A stretch of DNA of 64,000 nucleotides from assembly GCF_011745665.1 (NCBI RefSeq), contig NZ_CP050253.1:1587418-1651417 (forward strand), written 5' to 3'. Source of the DNA: Zophobihabitans entericus (GTDB taxonomy: Bacteria > Pseudomonadota > Gammaproteobacteria > Enterobacterales > Orbaceae). Below, one piece after another: positions 20,449-29,169 of the stretch. Positions within the stretch are counted from its first letter, which is position 1, and every line of letters begins with the position of its first letter. The notes beneath the pieces were generated by a model. That model searched no databases. It was not told the origin of the DNA and saw only the letters and a program-made list of their open reading frames with translations. The translations under genes and the position numbers were made by a program.

Positions 20449-20982
20449 TTACTCAAACGTAATATCTTTAGTTAATTTAGCTTCAATGGTTGCATCAAAA
20501 CTCATCATCGTGGATAAGGTCATAGTATGATGCTTTCTGATTTGCTGAGCCGTTAAATGTGGTTTGTCGTGTGTGGTATGTGCATCGCTGGCTAAGATGA
20601 CGTTATACTTTAAACTTGCTGCTTTGCGCACTGTGGTATCTACACAATATTCAGAGGCGTAACCAGCAATCACCAGATCTGTTACTCCAAGTTTAGTCAG
20701 CAGTTCATTGAGATTTGTTTTGTAGAATGAATCCGGTGTTGTTTTGCGAATATAATAATCACCATCACGCTGAATAAGGCGTTTATCTAACTGCCAGTTT
20801 TGTGACTGGTAAGCGATAAAGTCATCATCTTCATGCTGCACAAAAATAACCGGTGCATGTTGTTGTCTGGCTTTTTCACTCAGTTGATTAAGATGATTAA
20901 TCACTTCAGTTGCCTGATCGGGTTCTGGCGGAATATCAAATAAGGCATATTGTACATCAATAATTAAAAGCGCTCGTTTCAT
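20449..20982 (-). CDS. isochorismatase-family cysteine hydrolase
   Basis: A 177-residue member of the cysteine hydrolase superfamily (isochorismatase fold; nicotinamidase and other amidases). The catalytic triad is readable: Asp9 (LLIIDVQ), Lys80 (IRKTTPDSF) and Cys113 (GYASEYCVDTT), with the cis-peptide-like GYASEYC turn. Substrate cannot be fixed: it is shorter than nicotinamidase PncA and resembles YcaC/YecD-like or uncharacterised hydrolases. It starts 22 bases after the YhiN-type gene and is probably cotranscribed with it. Confidence 0.85.
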   Translation of the reverse strand: MKRALLIIDVQYALFDIPPEPDQATEVINHLNQLSEKARQQHAPVIFVQHEDDDFIAYQSQNWQLDKRLIQRDGDYYIRKTTPDSFYKTNLNELLTKLGVTDLVIAGYASEYCVDTTVRKAASLKYNVILASDAHTTHDKPHLTAQQIRKHHTMTLSTMMSFDATIEAKLTKDITFE

Positions 20983-21004
20983 ATCATATCCTTATAAATA
21001 AAAA

Positions 21005-22198
21005 CTATTTTGACTGAATAATGGCATCAGCACATGCCCAGGCAGAACTCCATGCCCACTGGAAGTTATAACCACCAAGCCAGCCAGATACATCCATGAC
21101 TTCGCCAATAAAATAAAGACCAGGAATCTTTTTTACTTCCATCGTTTTAGACGATAACACATCGGTGTCAATTCCGCCAAGTGTTACTTCTGCGGTGCGG
21201 TAACCTTCTGTCCCATTAGGTGTGATTTGCCAGTTGGTCAATGTTTCAATTACTGCTTTTTGTTGTGGAATGTTCAGCTGTTTTAGTGGAATATCCGGAA
21301 TATGTTCCAGCTGAATTAAGCATTCCACTAAACGTTTTGGGAGTAGTTTTGACAAGATATTTTTAAGACTTTGACCTGCTGAACTTTCTCTTTGGTCGGC
21401 AAAAAATTGTTCTAACTGAGTGTTGGGTAGCAGATTAATACTAATGGCTTCACCACTTTGCCAGTAATTCGATATTTGTAAAATGACCGGACCGGATAAT
21501 CCACGGTGGGTAAACAGTAAATTCTCTTTAAAGGTGACTCCACTAACAGTTGAGACCTGAGTCATAATAGCAGTGCCCGATAACGGGCTTAAAATATCCA
21601 GTAAAGGTTTATGTAACGTAAGTGGAACTAAACCTGCTCTGACCGGGACTACTGGTAAGTTAAATTGTTCTGCTGTTTTATAGCCAATAGATGTCATCCC
21701 CAGAGCCGGCATTGAGAGTCCACCAGTTGCTATAATTACTCTATGGCTATTAAAAGTACCCCGTGAGGTGATTAATTCAAAACCATTATCTTTTTGATTA
21801 ATTTGCTGTAATTCTGTCTGTAACTGAAATTTAACATTGCCTTTTTGGCACTCACTTTGTAATAAATTAACGATGTCCTGAGCGGAATTATCACAAAATA
21901 GCTGGCCATGATCCCGTTCATGATAAGCGATCTGATATTGATTCACTAAGGCCAGAAAGTCCCACTGAGTAAAGCGACTAAGTGCAGATTTACAAAAATG
22001 AGGATTACTCGAGACATAATTACTAGCTTCAACGGTCATATTGGTAAAATTACAGCGTCCGCCACCAGACATTAAAATTTTGCGCCCCAGTTTTTTGCCG
22101 TTATCTATGACGCTAACGTCAAATCCTTGTTGCCCAAGTAAACCGGCACAAAAAAGTCCCGCAGCACCTGCGCCTATAATCGTAATGTCTTGCTGCAT
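21005..22198 (-). CDS. yhiN: NAD(P)/FAD-dependent oxidoreductase, YhiN/HI0933 family
   Basis: A predicted flavoprotein of the HI0933/BaiN-like family, 397 residues (E. coli YhiN about 400). The FAD Rossmann motif GAGAAGLFCAGLLGQQGFDVSVID is at residues 8-31. The family signature GRKILMSGGGRCNFTN follows, and ATGGLSMPALGMTSIGY and the C-terminal YFIGEVMDVSGWLGGYNFQWAWSSAW complete the FAD site. The physiological substrate is unknown. No obvious partner is adjacent beyond the small hydrolase downstream. Confidence 0.9.
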   Translation of the reverse strand: MQQDITIIGAGAAGLFCAGLLGQQGFDVSVIDNGKKLGRKILMSGGGRCNFTNMTVEASNYVSSNPHFCKSALSRFTQWDFLALVNQYQIAYHERDHGQLFCDNSAQDIVNLLQSECQKGNVKFQLQTELQQINQKDNGFELITSRGTFNSHRVIIATGGLSMPALGMTSIGYKTAEQFNLPVVPVRAGLVPLTLHKPLLDILSPLSGTAIMTQVSTVSGVTFKENLLFTHRGLSGPVILQISNYWQSGEAISINLLPNTQLEQFFADQRESSAGQSLKNILSKLLPKRLVECLIQLEHIPDIPLKQLNIPQQKAVIETLTNWQITPNGTEGYRTAEVTLGGIDTDVLSSKTMEVKKIPGLYFIGEVMDVSGWLGGYNFQWAWSSAWACADAIIQSK

Positions 22199-22392
22199 AT
22201 TGTTGAGCCAGTAAGGTAATTGATAATGACGATATTATAAGGAATCTTCAGAGATCAGGACAGCAGAATCATGATTAATAAAAAGAGGGGAGGAAAGATA
22301 TAGGCCATATTTTACTATAAGTAATTGATTAATAAGCAGTTTAATAATTAAATTTGCAATAAAATCAAATGGTTACGGTTTTATCTTGTGTT

Positions 22393-22640
22393 TATTTTTG
22401 AGAGTGTGGCTATGTTGTGTGACTAAAATCTTGTGTTGGTATTGGCAGGGGGATTTGGCGGGGAGCACGCCCTGTATGCGTGTGCCTTTTAGGTGTGGCT
22501 GCTTATTCCGTGGGTTTGATGGCCTACCGTACACCATAGGCGCCCGCTCGAGGGCTCGCTAAGACCTATGGAATACGCTCTCCATCAAATTCAATATTGG
22601 TACTAATCTCAACACAAAATAGCCAAGACCACATCAAAAT
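22393..22640. repeat. MITE-like imperfect inverted repeat with nested central stems
   Basis: The left arm (22393-22468) and the reverse complement of the right arm (22575-22640) share, in order, ATTTTGA, TGGCTAT, TTGTGT, TATTG and ATTTG-GG-GAGC blocks, with gaps. In the centre, three stems nest: TTTGATGG/CCATCAAA (22515-22589), CCATAGG/CCTATGG (22534-22571) and GCCC/GGGC around a CTCGAG palindrome (22542-22555). No transposase frame is visible. It may be a non-autonomous palindromic repeat, a decayed insertion, or a structured RNA. Confidence 0.45.
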
Positions 22641-22757
22641 GAAATCAGATCTGAACTAGATTTTCTTATTTTATTTAATATTGAATTTATTATTAAAACT
22701 AAAATCATAAATTACAATCTTTTAATCTTTTATCAGTGAACCTTATTGGATGCAGAT

Positions 22758-22833
22758 TGAGCTTAGCGGTGCTATGGAGTAAGCGTTACATGGCTTGCAT
22801 GTTCAGCGCATCGGAATAGTACCGCTAAGCTCA
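22758..22833. repeat. 76-nt element closed by an 18-bp helix
   Basis: Perfect 13-bp arms TGAGCTTAGCGGT and ACCGCTAAGCTCA continue inward for five more pairs (one G-T), leaving a 40-nt interior with smaller repeats (GTAA-GCG-TTAC; ATG...CAT). The size is tRNA-like, but there is no T-loop or anticodon arm. The interior GGAGTAAGCGTTACATGG loosely resembles part of the neighbouring repeat read on the other strand (GGAGAGCGTATTCCATAGG). Confidence 0.5.
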
Positions 22834-22872
22834 CCCACAGGCTAATTACTTCACCGTTCTAAGATCTACTAA

Positions 22873-22889
22873 GCGCGACAGCGTCGCGC
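22873..22889 (-). terminator. GC-rich hairpin after yjiA (possible terminator)
   Basis: A perfect 7-bp stem GCGCGAC/GTCGCGC with a 3-nt loop begins 8 bases beyond the yjiA stop on the minus strand. Only a short, interrupted T-stretch (TTAGTAG) follows, so termination may be weak or factor-aided. Confidence 0.5.
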
Positions 22890-22896
22890 AACCTAT

Positions 22897-23859
22897 CTAT
22901 TGCAAAAGCCCTGCAAAACTTTCTCTTATCTCTTGCTCCGGCAGATTCACACCAATGAAAACCAGAATACTCTTTCGCTCTTCATCTTCTTTCCATTGAC
23001 GATCCCAGTCAGCGCTATATAAACGTTGCACTCCCTGAAATAGTAAGCGTTTGTTATCATCCTTGATAGCCAGCAGTCCTTTATAGCGCAGTAGCTGGTC
23101 TGCGTATTTAAGTAGTAAACCTTCCATCAGATCTGATACAGCAGAGAGTTCAATTGGTTTATCCAGTTCAATAACGACAGAACTCACGTCACTTGGTACA
23201 GATGGAATAAATTTAAAAGTTGGTGTTGAAACAGTTAGCTTATCGTTAAGGATAAAACCTTCAATATCAAACAATAAGCTTAAATCGATATCGCCATGCA
23301 GCACATTGTAAATAGGTGCTCTGGCATTAATTTTTTGCAGACGTTCGGTGAGTTGCTCATGCTGTGGAGCAATGTCTGTTTTAGTCAGTAAAATACGATC
23401 AGCATAGCCAATCTGTGCTTGTGCGACATTAAACTTGTCCAGTTGTTGCTCAGCGTGCACGGCATCAACTAAAGTAATAATGCCATCAAGTAAAAATCGT
23501 TCACACAAGACCGGGTGTGAAAAGAATGTCTGAGTGATCGGTCCCGGATCGGCCATACCGGTACATTCGATGACTAAGCGATCAAAGTCCAGTTCCTGAT
23601 TATCCAGACCTGTGAGTAAAGCCTGTAAAGCATCCGCCAGCTCATTAGCGCTGCTACAACAGATACAGCCATTGCTGAGAGTTGTGATTGTGGTAGCTTT
23701 ATCGGCAAGAAGTTGATCGTCAATTGATGTGTCACTGAATTCATTCTCAATAACGGCGATTTTAAAACCGTGTTGAGTATTCAGGATGTGGCTGAGTAAA
23801 GTTGTTTTTCCTGCTCCAAGAAAGCCGGTTAAAACGGTAACAGGTAGAGGTTGATTCAT
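22897..23859 (-). CDS. yjiA: COG0523 zinc-linked P-loop GTPase YjiA
   Basis: A G3E-family (COG0523) GTPase that binds metals and is proposed to act as a metal chaperone or insertase. Walker A is GFLGAGKTTLL (residues 12-22), the metal-binding CxCC motif is in NGCICCSSANEL, ECTGMADPGPI is Walker B/switch-like, and LLTKTD is the NKxD equivalent. The 320-residue product aligns end to end with E. coli YjiA, down to LFQGVQRLYSADWDR. It is the last gene of a btsT-yjiX-yjiA unit, 18 bases after yjiX, as in E. coli. Which metalloprotein it serves is not known. Confidence 0.93.
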   Translation of the reverse strand: MNQPLPVTVLTGFLGAGKTTLLSHILNTQHGFKIAVIENEFSDTSIDDQLLADKATTITTLSNGCICCSSANELADALQALLTGLDNQELDFDRLVIECTGMADPGPITQTFFSHPVLCERFLLDGIITLVDAVHAEQQLDKFNVAQAQIGYADRILLTKTDIAPQHEQLTERLQKINARAPIYNVLHGDIDLSLLFDIEGFILNDKLTVSTPTFKFIPSVPSDVSSVVIELDKPIELSAVSDLMEGLLLKYADQLLRYKGLLAIKDDNKRLLFQGVQRLYSADWDRQWKEDEERKSILVFIGVNLPEQEIRESFAGLLQ

Positions 23860-23877
23860 ATGATTATTCCTATTGTG

Positions 23878-24081
23878 TTAGCAGCATTTAAAGCCGCCTT
23901 TGCCATCACCACCATAACGGGATTGTTGGCGTTCACGAAAGAATTCTTCATAGGTCATAATAGGCTGATCCGGATGATTCAATTTGATGTGCTCAACATA
24001 AGTATCATAATCAGGAATCCCAATTAACATACGTGCAGCTTGTCCTAAATACTTGCCGGCTTTACCTAAATTACCAAACAT
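23878..24081 (-). CDS. yjiX: YbdD/YjiX-family small protein
   Basis: A 67-residue conserved protein of the YbdD/YjiX family that accompanies CstA/BtsT-type pyruvate transporters and is needed for, or supports, their activity in some bacteria. The start is set at [21 protein letters not shown], which matches E. coli YjiX and has GGAGAG seven bases upstream; an earlier in-frame ATG at 24108 lies inside a hairpin and lacks a binding site. The C-terminus ends in [11 protein letters not shown], a conserved Cys-Cys pair. It lies between btsT and yjiA. Confidence 0.92.
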   Translation of the reverse strand: MFGNLGKAGKYLGQAARMLIGIPDYDTYVEHIKLNHPDQPIMTYEEFFRERQQSRYGGDGKGGFKCC

Positions 24082-24100
24082 GGTATTTCTCTCCAAAATA

Positions 24101-24126
24101 CCCTGCACCAGCGGACTGGTGCAGGG
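24101..24126. terminator. strong hairpin between btsT and yjiX
   Basis: Perfect 11-bp stem CCCTGCACCAG/CTGGTGCAGGG with a CGGA loop, placed 24 bases after the btsT stop and just before the yjiX Shine-Dalgarno. On the minus strand only TATTTTGG follows, so it looks like a partial terminator or mRNA-stabilising hairpin that lets btsT be expressed above yjiX-yjiA. On the plus strand TTTTATTGATTTT follows. Confidence 0.7.
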
Positions 24127-24150
24127 TTTTATTGATTTTCTGTTTATGTC

Positions 24151-26304
24151 TTAGTGACTAACAGTTTTTACTCCACCTTCCGGTACAGGTATATAAGGTG
24201 TTTCCTGATCTGTACGTTCAGGGATTTTTCTGGCTTTAAGCGCAGTTCTGATACCATAGAAGATGATACTATATACCACAACCAGGAACAGAATACTTAA
24301 GCCAGCATTGGTGTAGTTATTGATAACAATATGTTGCATATTACCAATTTGCTGAGCAGTCAGATCTGCAGCATTCTCAGCGACTTTCTCTTTGTACATG
24401 TTAGCCATGAAGAAGAAACCTTCCAGTTGAGGGTTGTTACTGAATAGTTTCAAGCCCAGTGCCCACGTTGTACAAATTAATAGCCAGACAGCAGGGATAG
24501 TTGTTACCCAAATATATTTTGTTCTTTTCATTTTGATCAGAACAACAGTTGCCAAGACTAAAGCTACAGCAGCAAGCATTTGGTTTGAGATACCAAACAG
24601 AGGCCATAAGCTTTTCACCCCACCAAGTGGATCAACTACGCCTTGGTATAACAGGTAGCCCCATAAACCAACACAACCAACAGTACCGATGAAGCCTGCA
24701 ATTGTTGAGTCAGTTTTCTTCAGGAATGGCACAAAGTTACCAAGTAGATCCTGAAGCATGAAGCGTCCTGAACGCGTTCCTGCATCAAGAGCGGTTAGGA
24801 TAAATAGCGCTTCAAACAGAATACCAAAGTGATACCAGAAGCCCATATCAGCAGCAGGGATGATTTTATGGAATACGTGAGCGATACCAACCGCTAGTGT
24901 CGGAGCACCACCTGCACGATTTAATACTGACGGTTCACCAATGTCTTTGGCTGTTTGTAGTATCTCTTCAGGTGAAATCACAAAGCCCCATGAACTTACT
25001 TTAGCCGCAGCTAGTGTTGTCGCCTCATTTAAGGCTGCAAGAATTGCCGGAGCATCAGCCGCTGAACCTAAATTATGCAGGTCAGGCATGGTAATACCCA
25101 GTGCAGCTGGAGGTGTGTTCATTGCAAAGTATAAGCCCGGCTCAATAATTGATGCAGCAACTAAAGCCATAACTGCTACAAATGATTCCATCAACATCGC
25201 CCCGTAACCGATGAAACGAGCATCAGTCTCGTTAGCCAGTAATTTTGGTGTCGTACCAGATGAAATCAAGGCATGGAAGCCAGACACCGCACCACAAGCG
25301 ATAGTAATAAACAGGAACGGGAATAGTGTACCTTTCCACACCGGACCAGTACCATCAACAAACTGTGTGACTGCAGGCATTTTTAGATCAGGATTTAAAA
25401 TCACGATACCGATCGCTAAACCAACGATAACACCGATTTTTAAGAAGGTCGCTAAGTAGTCACGCGGAGCAAGAATTAACCATACAGGTAACATTGCAGA
25501 GATAATTGAGTAACCGATAATAGTATAAGTAATGGTTGTATCTTTAAAGGTTAGCGCAGGTCCCCAGTATGGGTCGTGAGCGATAACACCACCAAACCAG
25601 ATAGACAGGATAAGTAATACGATACCAATGACTGATACTTCAGCAACGCGCCCCGGACGAATGTATCGCATGTATATCCCCATAAACAATGCGATTGGTA
25701 CTGTAGAACAGACCGTGAATACACCCCATGGACTTTCTGCTAACGCTTTCACCACGATTAAGGCAAGTACTGCTAAGATGATTAACATAATCAGGAAGCA
25801 GCCAAAAAGAGCGATAGTACCTGGTACGATACCCATCTCTTTCTTGATCATCTCACCCAGTGATGAACCGTTACGACGTGAAGATAGGAACAACACCATA
25901 AAGTCTTGTACCGCACCAGCCAGTACTACACCAGCAAGTAGCCATAACACACCCGGTAAATAACCTACCTGAGCAGCAAGAACCGGTCCAACTAACGGAC
26001 CTGCACCTGCAATCGCTGCAAAGTGGTGACCAAACAGAATGTTTTTATTGGTTGGAACGTAGTTTAACCCGTCGTTATTAATAACGGCAGGAGTGGCTCT
26101 GGTCGGGTCTAACTTCATTACTTTATTAGCGATATAAAGGCTATAGTAACGATAAGCAACCAGATAGACAGAAACTGATGCAGCAATGATCCAAAGAGCA
26201 CTGACATGCTCCCCACGACGCAGTGCTATAACAGCTAAACAACAGGCTCCAACAATGGATAAGATTATCCACGGAACGTGTTTGAGAATGCTTTTACTAT
26301 TCAT
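24151..26304 (-). CDS. btsT: pyruvate:H+ symporter BtsT (CstA family)
   Basis: A high-affinity pyruvate importer of the carbon-starvation (CstA) family in the inner membrane. The 717-residue product aligns with E. coli BtsT (formerly YjiY, 716) throughout: LRRGEHVSALWIIAASVSVY, FGHHFAAIAGAGPLVGPVLAAQ, QDFMVLFLSSRRNGSSLGEM, CGAVSGFHALISSGTTPKLL, and the C-terminal ETPYIPVPEGGVK. It is closer to BtsT than to CstA (about 700 residues). Many hydrophobic helices are present. yjiX and yjiA follow. Upstream, the BtsS/BtsR system lies on the same strand and a BtsR-type direct repeat stands in the gap, so pyruvate-induced expression is expected. Confidence 0.95.
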   Translation of the reverse strand: MNSKSILKHVPWIILSIVGACCLAVIALRRGEHVSALWIIAASVSVYLVAYRYYSLYIANKVMKLDPTRATPAVINNDGLNYVPTNKNILFGHHFAAIAGAGPLVGPVLAAQVGYLPGVLWLLAGVVLAGAVQDFMVLFLSSRRNGSSLGEMIKKEMGIVPGTIALFGCFLIMLIILAVLALIVVKALAESPWGVFTVCSTVPIALFMGIYMRYIRPGRVAEVSVIGIVLLILSIWFGGVIAHDPYWGPALTFKDTTITYTIIGYSIISAMLPVWLILAPRDYLATFLKIGVIVGLAIGIVILNPDLKMPAVTQFVDGTGPVWKGTLFPFLFITIACGAVSGFHALISSGTTPKLLANETDARFIGYGAMLMESFVAVMALVAASIIEPGLYFAMNTPPAALGITMPDLHNLGSAADAPAILAALNEATTLAAAKVSSWGFVISPEEILQTAKDIGEPSVLNRAGGAPTLAVGIAHVFHKIIPAADMGFWYHFGILFEALFILTALDAGTRSGRFMLQDLLGNFVPFLKKTDSTIAGFIGTVGCVGLWGYLLYQGVVDPLGGVKSLWPLFGISNQMLAAVALVLATVVLIKMKRTKYIWVTTIPAVWLLICTTWALGLKLFSNNPQLEGFFFMANMYKEKVAENAADLTAQQIGNMQHIVINNYTNAGLSILFLVVVYSIIFYGIRTALKARKIPERTDQETPYIPVPEGGVKTVSH

Positions 26305-26453
26305 AATTGTTTTTATTCCCCAGTTGAGAAAATATGTTTATTCAACGCATAAAGCGCGTTTGGAACTTAGAATTACTCTGCTGACAGCGTTATACTAACT
26401 GGAGTGATCTCGCAAATATATCGGGATTTTGGTTACTGGTTGTATAGATAAGC

Positions 26454-26482
26454 TGAGTGGTCAGGAATGTCAGGTTAGTGGT
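26454..26482 (-). promoter_or_regulatory. BtsR-type direct repeat upstream of btsT
   Basis: On the minus strand ACCACTAA and ACCACTCA are separated by exactly 13 bases. This matches the motif I recall for E. coli BtsR (YehT) at the yjiY/btsT promoter, ACC(G/A)CT(C/T)A-N13-repeat, except one base in the first copy. The repeat lies about 150 bp before btsT, with a TATATT (-10-like, 26415-26420) downstream and no good -35 box, as expected for an activator-dependent promoter. Confidence 0.72.
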
Positions 26483-26539
26483 TTATCACATAAAAAAGAT
26501 TGGGGATTTATATCGGGAAAGCTATGAAACAGTTTTGCT

Positions 26540-27259
26540 TCATAGCCCTAAAAGTTCTTTAAGTACTTTGAGATACCGGCGGCTGACTGGTACTGCCACA
26601 CCATTACTTAAGATAACCTCGGTCTGTCCTTCTTTATTGAAACGAATTTCCTTGAGATGCTTAATATTGATCAGATATTGACGGTGGCAACGTATCAGCG
26701 AAGTTCGCTCTTCCAGTGTGCGCAAAGTCAGCTCAGAAAAGTACTCGGTATTAGTCTGATTAAAGACGGAGATACCACTGACTTTGGAACTGACATAGTA
26801 AACTTCATCAGCATTGAGTAAATAGATACGGCTGTGACCAATACAGGGAATATATTTGAATGGTTCATTAGTCGGTACTAACTGGTGAATATCTTGTGGT
26901 GGGTGGTGAATATGCAGACGCTGTAAAGTCTTATTTAAACGCTGCGGATCGATCGGTTTCATTAAATAATCAAATGCTTGTTCTTCAAAAGCTTTAATCG
27001 CGTATTCATCATAAGCTGTCACAAACACAATATGTGGCAGGTATTGTGGATCGATCATGCTGAGCATCTCAATGCCATTGATGCGCGGCATCTGAATATC
27101 TAAAAAGACCACATCAGGATGTAAGCGGTGAATAGCACTGATACCTTCTATCGCATTGCTGCACTCAGCGACTATGGTGATGGCACTATCTTGTTGCAGG
27201 AGGCAGCTTAAGTTCTCGCGTGCGAGTGGCTCATCATCAACAATAATCACGTTTAGCAT
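26540..27259 (-). CDS. btsR: LytTR response regulator BtsR
   Basis: DNA-binding response regulator of the pyruvate-sensing BtsS/BtsR system. The receiver domain (1-120) has the acidic pair Asp8-Asp9, phospho-acceptor Asp54 (VVFLDIQMP), and Lys in LMKPID; the C-terminal LytTR domain (about 135-237) contains [18 protein letters not shown] and [18 protein letters not shown]. Length 239 equals E. coli BtsR (YehT). Its ATG overlaps the btsS stop codon (TGATG), so the two are translationally coupled. The gene lies immediately upstream of the btsT control region. Confidence 0.92.
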   Translation of the reverse strand: MLNVIIVDDEPLARENLSCLLQQDSAITIVAECSNAIEGISAIHRLHPDVVFLDIQMPRINGIEMLSMIDPQYLPHIVFVTAYDEYAIKAFEEQAFDYLMKPIDPQRLNKTLQRLHIHHPPQDIHQLVPTNEPFKYIPCIGHSRIYLLNADEVYYVSSKVSGISVFNQTNTEYFSELTLRTLEERTSLIRCHRQYLINIKHLKEIRFNKEGQTEVILSNGVAVPVSRRYLKVLKELLGL

Positions 27260-28953
27260 CAGGCAATTTCCTTCACAAGTGGTAGCATAATACGAACTAA
27301 AGTGTAATGCTCCGGCTCACACTGAATATTAATCCCATAGTCTTGACCATATCGTATTTGAATACGTCTATCAACCAGATTTAGCCCAAGACCAGTACTG
27401 CTTTTCTCTTTTTCTTTATATAAACCGGCATTATCGAGTACCTCTAAAATGAGGTGCATACCTTGTTCATAGGCATTAATGGTCAGTGTTCCGCCATCCA
27501 GCAAATTAGAAATACCATGTTTAATTGCGTTTTCGACAATAGGTTGCAAGGAAAAAGCGGGTAACTGAGCATTGTCCAGAGACTGCGGCACATTGATTTC
27601 AACCTGCAGATTTTCCATAAAACGGGCTTTCTCAATCTGTAGGTAAGCATTTACGTGTTCAATCTCATCGTGCAATGTGACGATTTCTTCCGGGCGTTTC
27701 AGGTTTTTTCTAAAGAACGTCGATAGATTTTGTACTAAGCCACAAGCTTGTTCGTTATTACGGCGAATCACCGCCATAATAGTGTTGAGTGCATTAAACA
27801 GGAAGTGAGGGTTAACTTGAGCGTGTAATAATTTGATCTCAGTTTGAGACAGCAGTTGCTTATACCGCTCATTTTGACCAGCCAGAATCTGAGCGGATAA
27901 TAGGCTGGCAATCCCTTCACCAAGGGTACGGTTAATTGAGCTAAATAACTTATTTTTAGCTTCATATAATTTAATGGTCCCAATAACCTTATGATTATCC
28001 CCAATCAGTGGAATAACGACAGTCGATCCCAACGGACAAGATTTATGTAACGAGCACTGATACGGCTCATCAATGCCATTGATATATTTAACTTCATTAT
28101 TTTCAATCACTTGTTTGGTGTGTATAGATGCTATTGGTGTGCCAACAATATGGTGATCATCACCAATACCAATAAAAGCCAGTAACTTTTCATGATCAGT
28201 GATAGCTACCGCCCCAATATCCAGCTCTTTATAGATAATCTGAGCAACTTTGGTACTGTTTTCCTGATTAAAGCCGTTACGCAAAATACCTTCCGTACTG
28301 GCAGCAATTTTTAGTGCTCGGGCAGAAAAGGCTGAGGTATATTTTTCAAACATCGCCCGTCTGTCGAGTAAGATACGCATAAACATAGCAGCACCTACAC
28401 TATTAGCAATCATCATTGGTGCTGCAATACTTTTTACGATATTTAGCGCTTCAGCATGAGGCTTAGCAATCAGTAGAATCAGTCCCATCTGAAAAGCTTC
28501 AACTCCAATCGTAATCAAACCAACAGTGAGGGGATTATACAGGCGATCAACTCGTCCCTTACGCAGTAAATAGTAGTGAACCAGACCACCCACAATGCCG
28601 GCAAAAATGGTCGAGAGTACACAGCTTTCTGCGGTAATACCACCAAGTTGATAGCGGTGCAAACCACCTGTCAGTCCGACCAACAGTCCAACGACTGGAC
28701 CACCAAGCAGACCACCCAGTACCGCCCCAATTGCGCGGGTATTAGCGATGGAATCTTCGATATGTAAACCAAGATATGTTCCTAAAATACAGAACATAGA
28801 GAAAATAATATAACAAAGGAGCTTATGAGGCAGATGTACTGTCACCTGCATAAGTGGGGTGAACAGTGGCGTTTTACTCAACAGATAGGCAATCATCAGG
28901 TAAATACACATTTGCTGTAATAGCAAAAGAATCAGATTAAATTCATACATCAA
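27259..28953 (-). CDS. btsS: sensor histidine kinase BtsS (LytS type)
   Basis: Membrane histidine kinase of the LytS family that binds external pyruvate in E. coli. The 564-residue protein (E. coli 561) has an N-terminal 5TM-LYT transmembrane region (about 1-190, with [24 protein letters not shown]), a GAF-like domain (about 215-355), a His_kinase domain with [13 protein letters not shown] (phospho-accepting His383) and an ATPase domain with [15 protein letters not shown] and [15 protein letters not shown]. It is the first gene of btsSR, transcribed away from trmB across a 216-bp gap. Confidence 0.92.
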   Translation of the reverse strand: MMYEFNLILLLLQQMCIYLMIAYLLSKTPLFTPLMQVTVHLPHKLLCYIIFSMFCILGTYLGLHIEDSIANTRAIGAVLGGLLGGPVVGLLVGLTGGLHRYQLGGITAESCVLSTIFAGIVGGLVHYYLLRKGRVDRLYNPLTVGLITIGVEAFQMGLILLIAKPHAEALNIVKSIAAPMMIANSVGAAMFMRILLDRRAMFEKYTSAFSARALKIAASTEGILRNGFNQENSTKVAQIIYKELDIGAVAITDHEKLLAFIGIGDDHHIVGTPIASIHTKQVIENNEVKYINGIDEPYQCSLHKSCPLGSTVVIPLIGDNHKVIGTIKLYEAKNKLFSSINRTLGEGIASLLSAQILAGQNERYKQLLSQTEIKLLHAQVNPHFLFNALNTIMAVIRRNNEQACGLVQNLSTFFRKNLKRPEEIVTLHDEIEHVNAYLQIEKARFMENLQVEINVPQSLDNAQLPAFSLQPIVENAIKHGISNLLDGGTLTINAYEQGMHLILEVLDNAGLYKEKEKSSTGLGLNLVDRRIQIRYGQDYGINIQCEPEHYTLVRIMLPLVKEIA

Positions 28954-29072
28954 AGATACCCACTAAATGCCTGTTATTGGCGACGAATAAAACATAATTT
29001 TATAAGACTTGTAAAGTTAATTTAAAATCAAATTTATAACTATTTGATTTTATTGAATATTTTTAATTTGGT

Positions 29073-29093
29073 TGTGTAAGGGTATTTTACACA
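29073..29093. promoter_or_regulatory. operator-like palindrome between btsS and trmB
   Basis: TGTGTAA and TTACACA form perfect 7-bp arms around a 7-bp spacer, about 120 bp from btsS and 80 bp from trmB. The spacing does not match CRP (TGTGA-N6-TCACA). It is a candidate operator for an unidentified regulator. Confidence 0.45.
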
Positions 29094-29169
29094 CAGTTTT
29101 TCTGGCGACAAGGCAGAAGTTACTATAAACTACGGGCAATTTTTTAATCCCGATGATTTATACAGATAT

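Larger units (their letters stand above)
22199..22896. other. 0.7-kb non-coding island with palindromic elements
   Basis: No convincing reading frame is present on either strand. The flanks are strongly AT-rich, but 22441-22590 is visibly GC-richer and unlike its surroundings. Three structured blocks are seen and listed separately: an imperfect large inverted repeat (22393-22640), a 76-nt structured element (22758-22833) and a GCGCGAC/GTCGCGC hairpin (22873-22889). I do not recognise any as a known RNA family or tRNA. Confidence 0.7.

Noticed and set aside
22758-22833. tRNA gene
   Set aside because: The length fits, but there is no TTCGA-type T-loop, no anticodon arm, and the closing helix is 18 bp instead of 7.
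26483-26492. CRP site upstream of btsT
   Set aside because: Only one half-site (TGTGA on the minus strand) is present; the second half does not follow at the required spacing.
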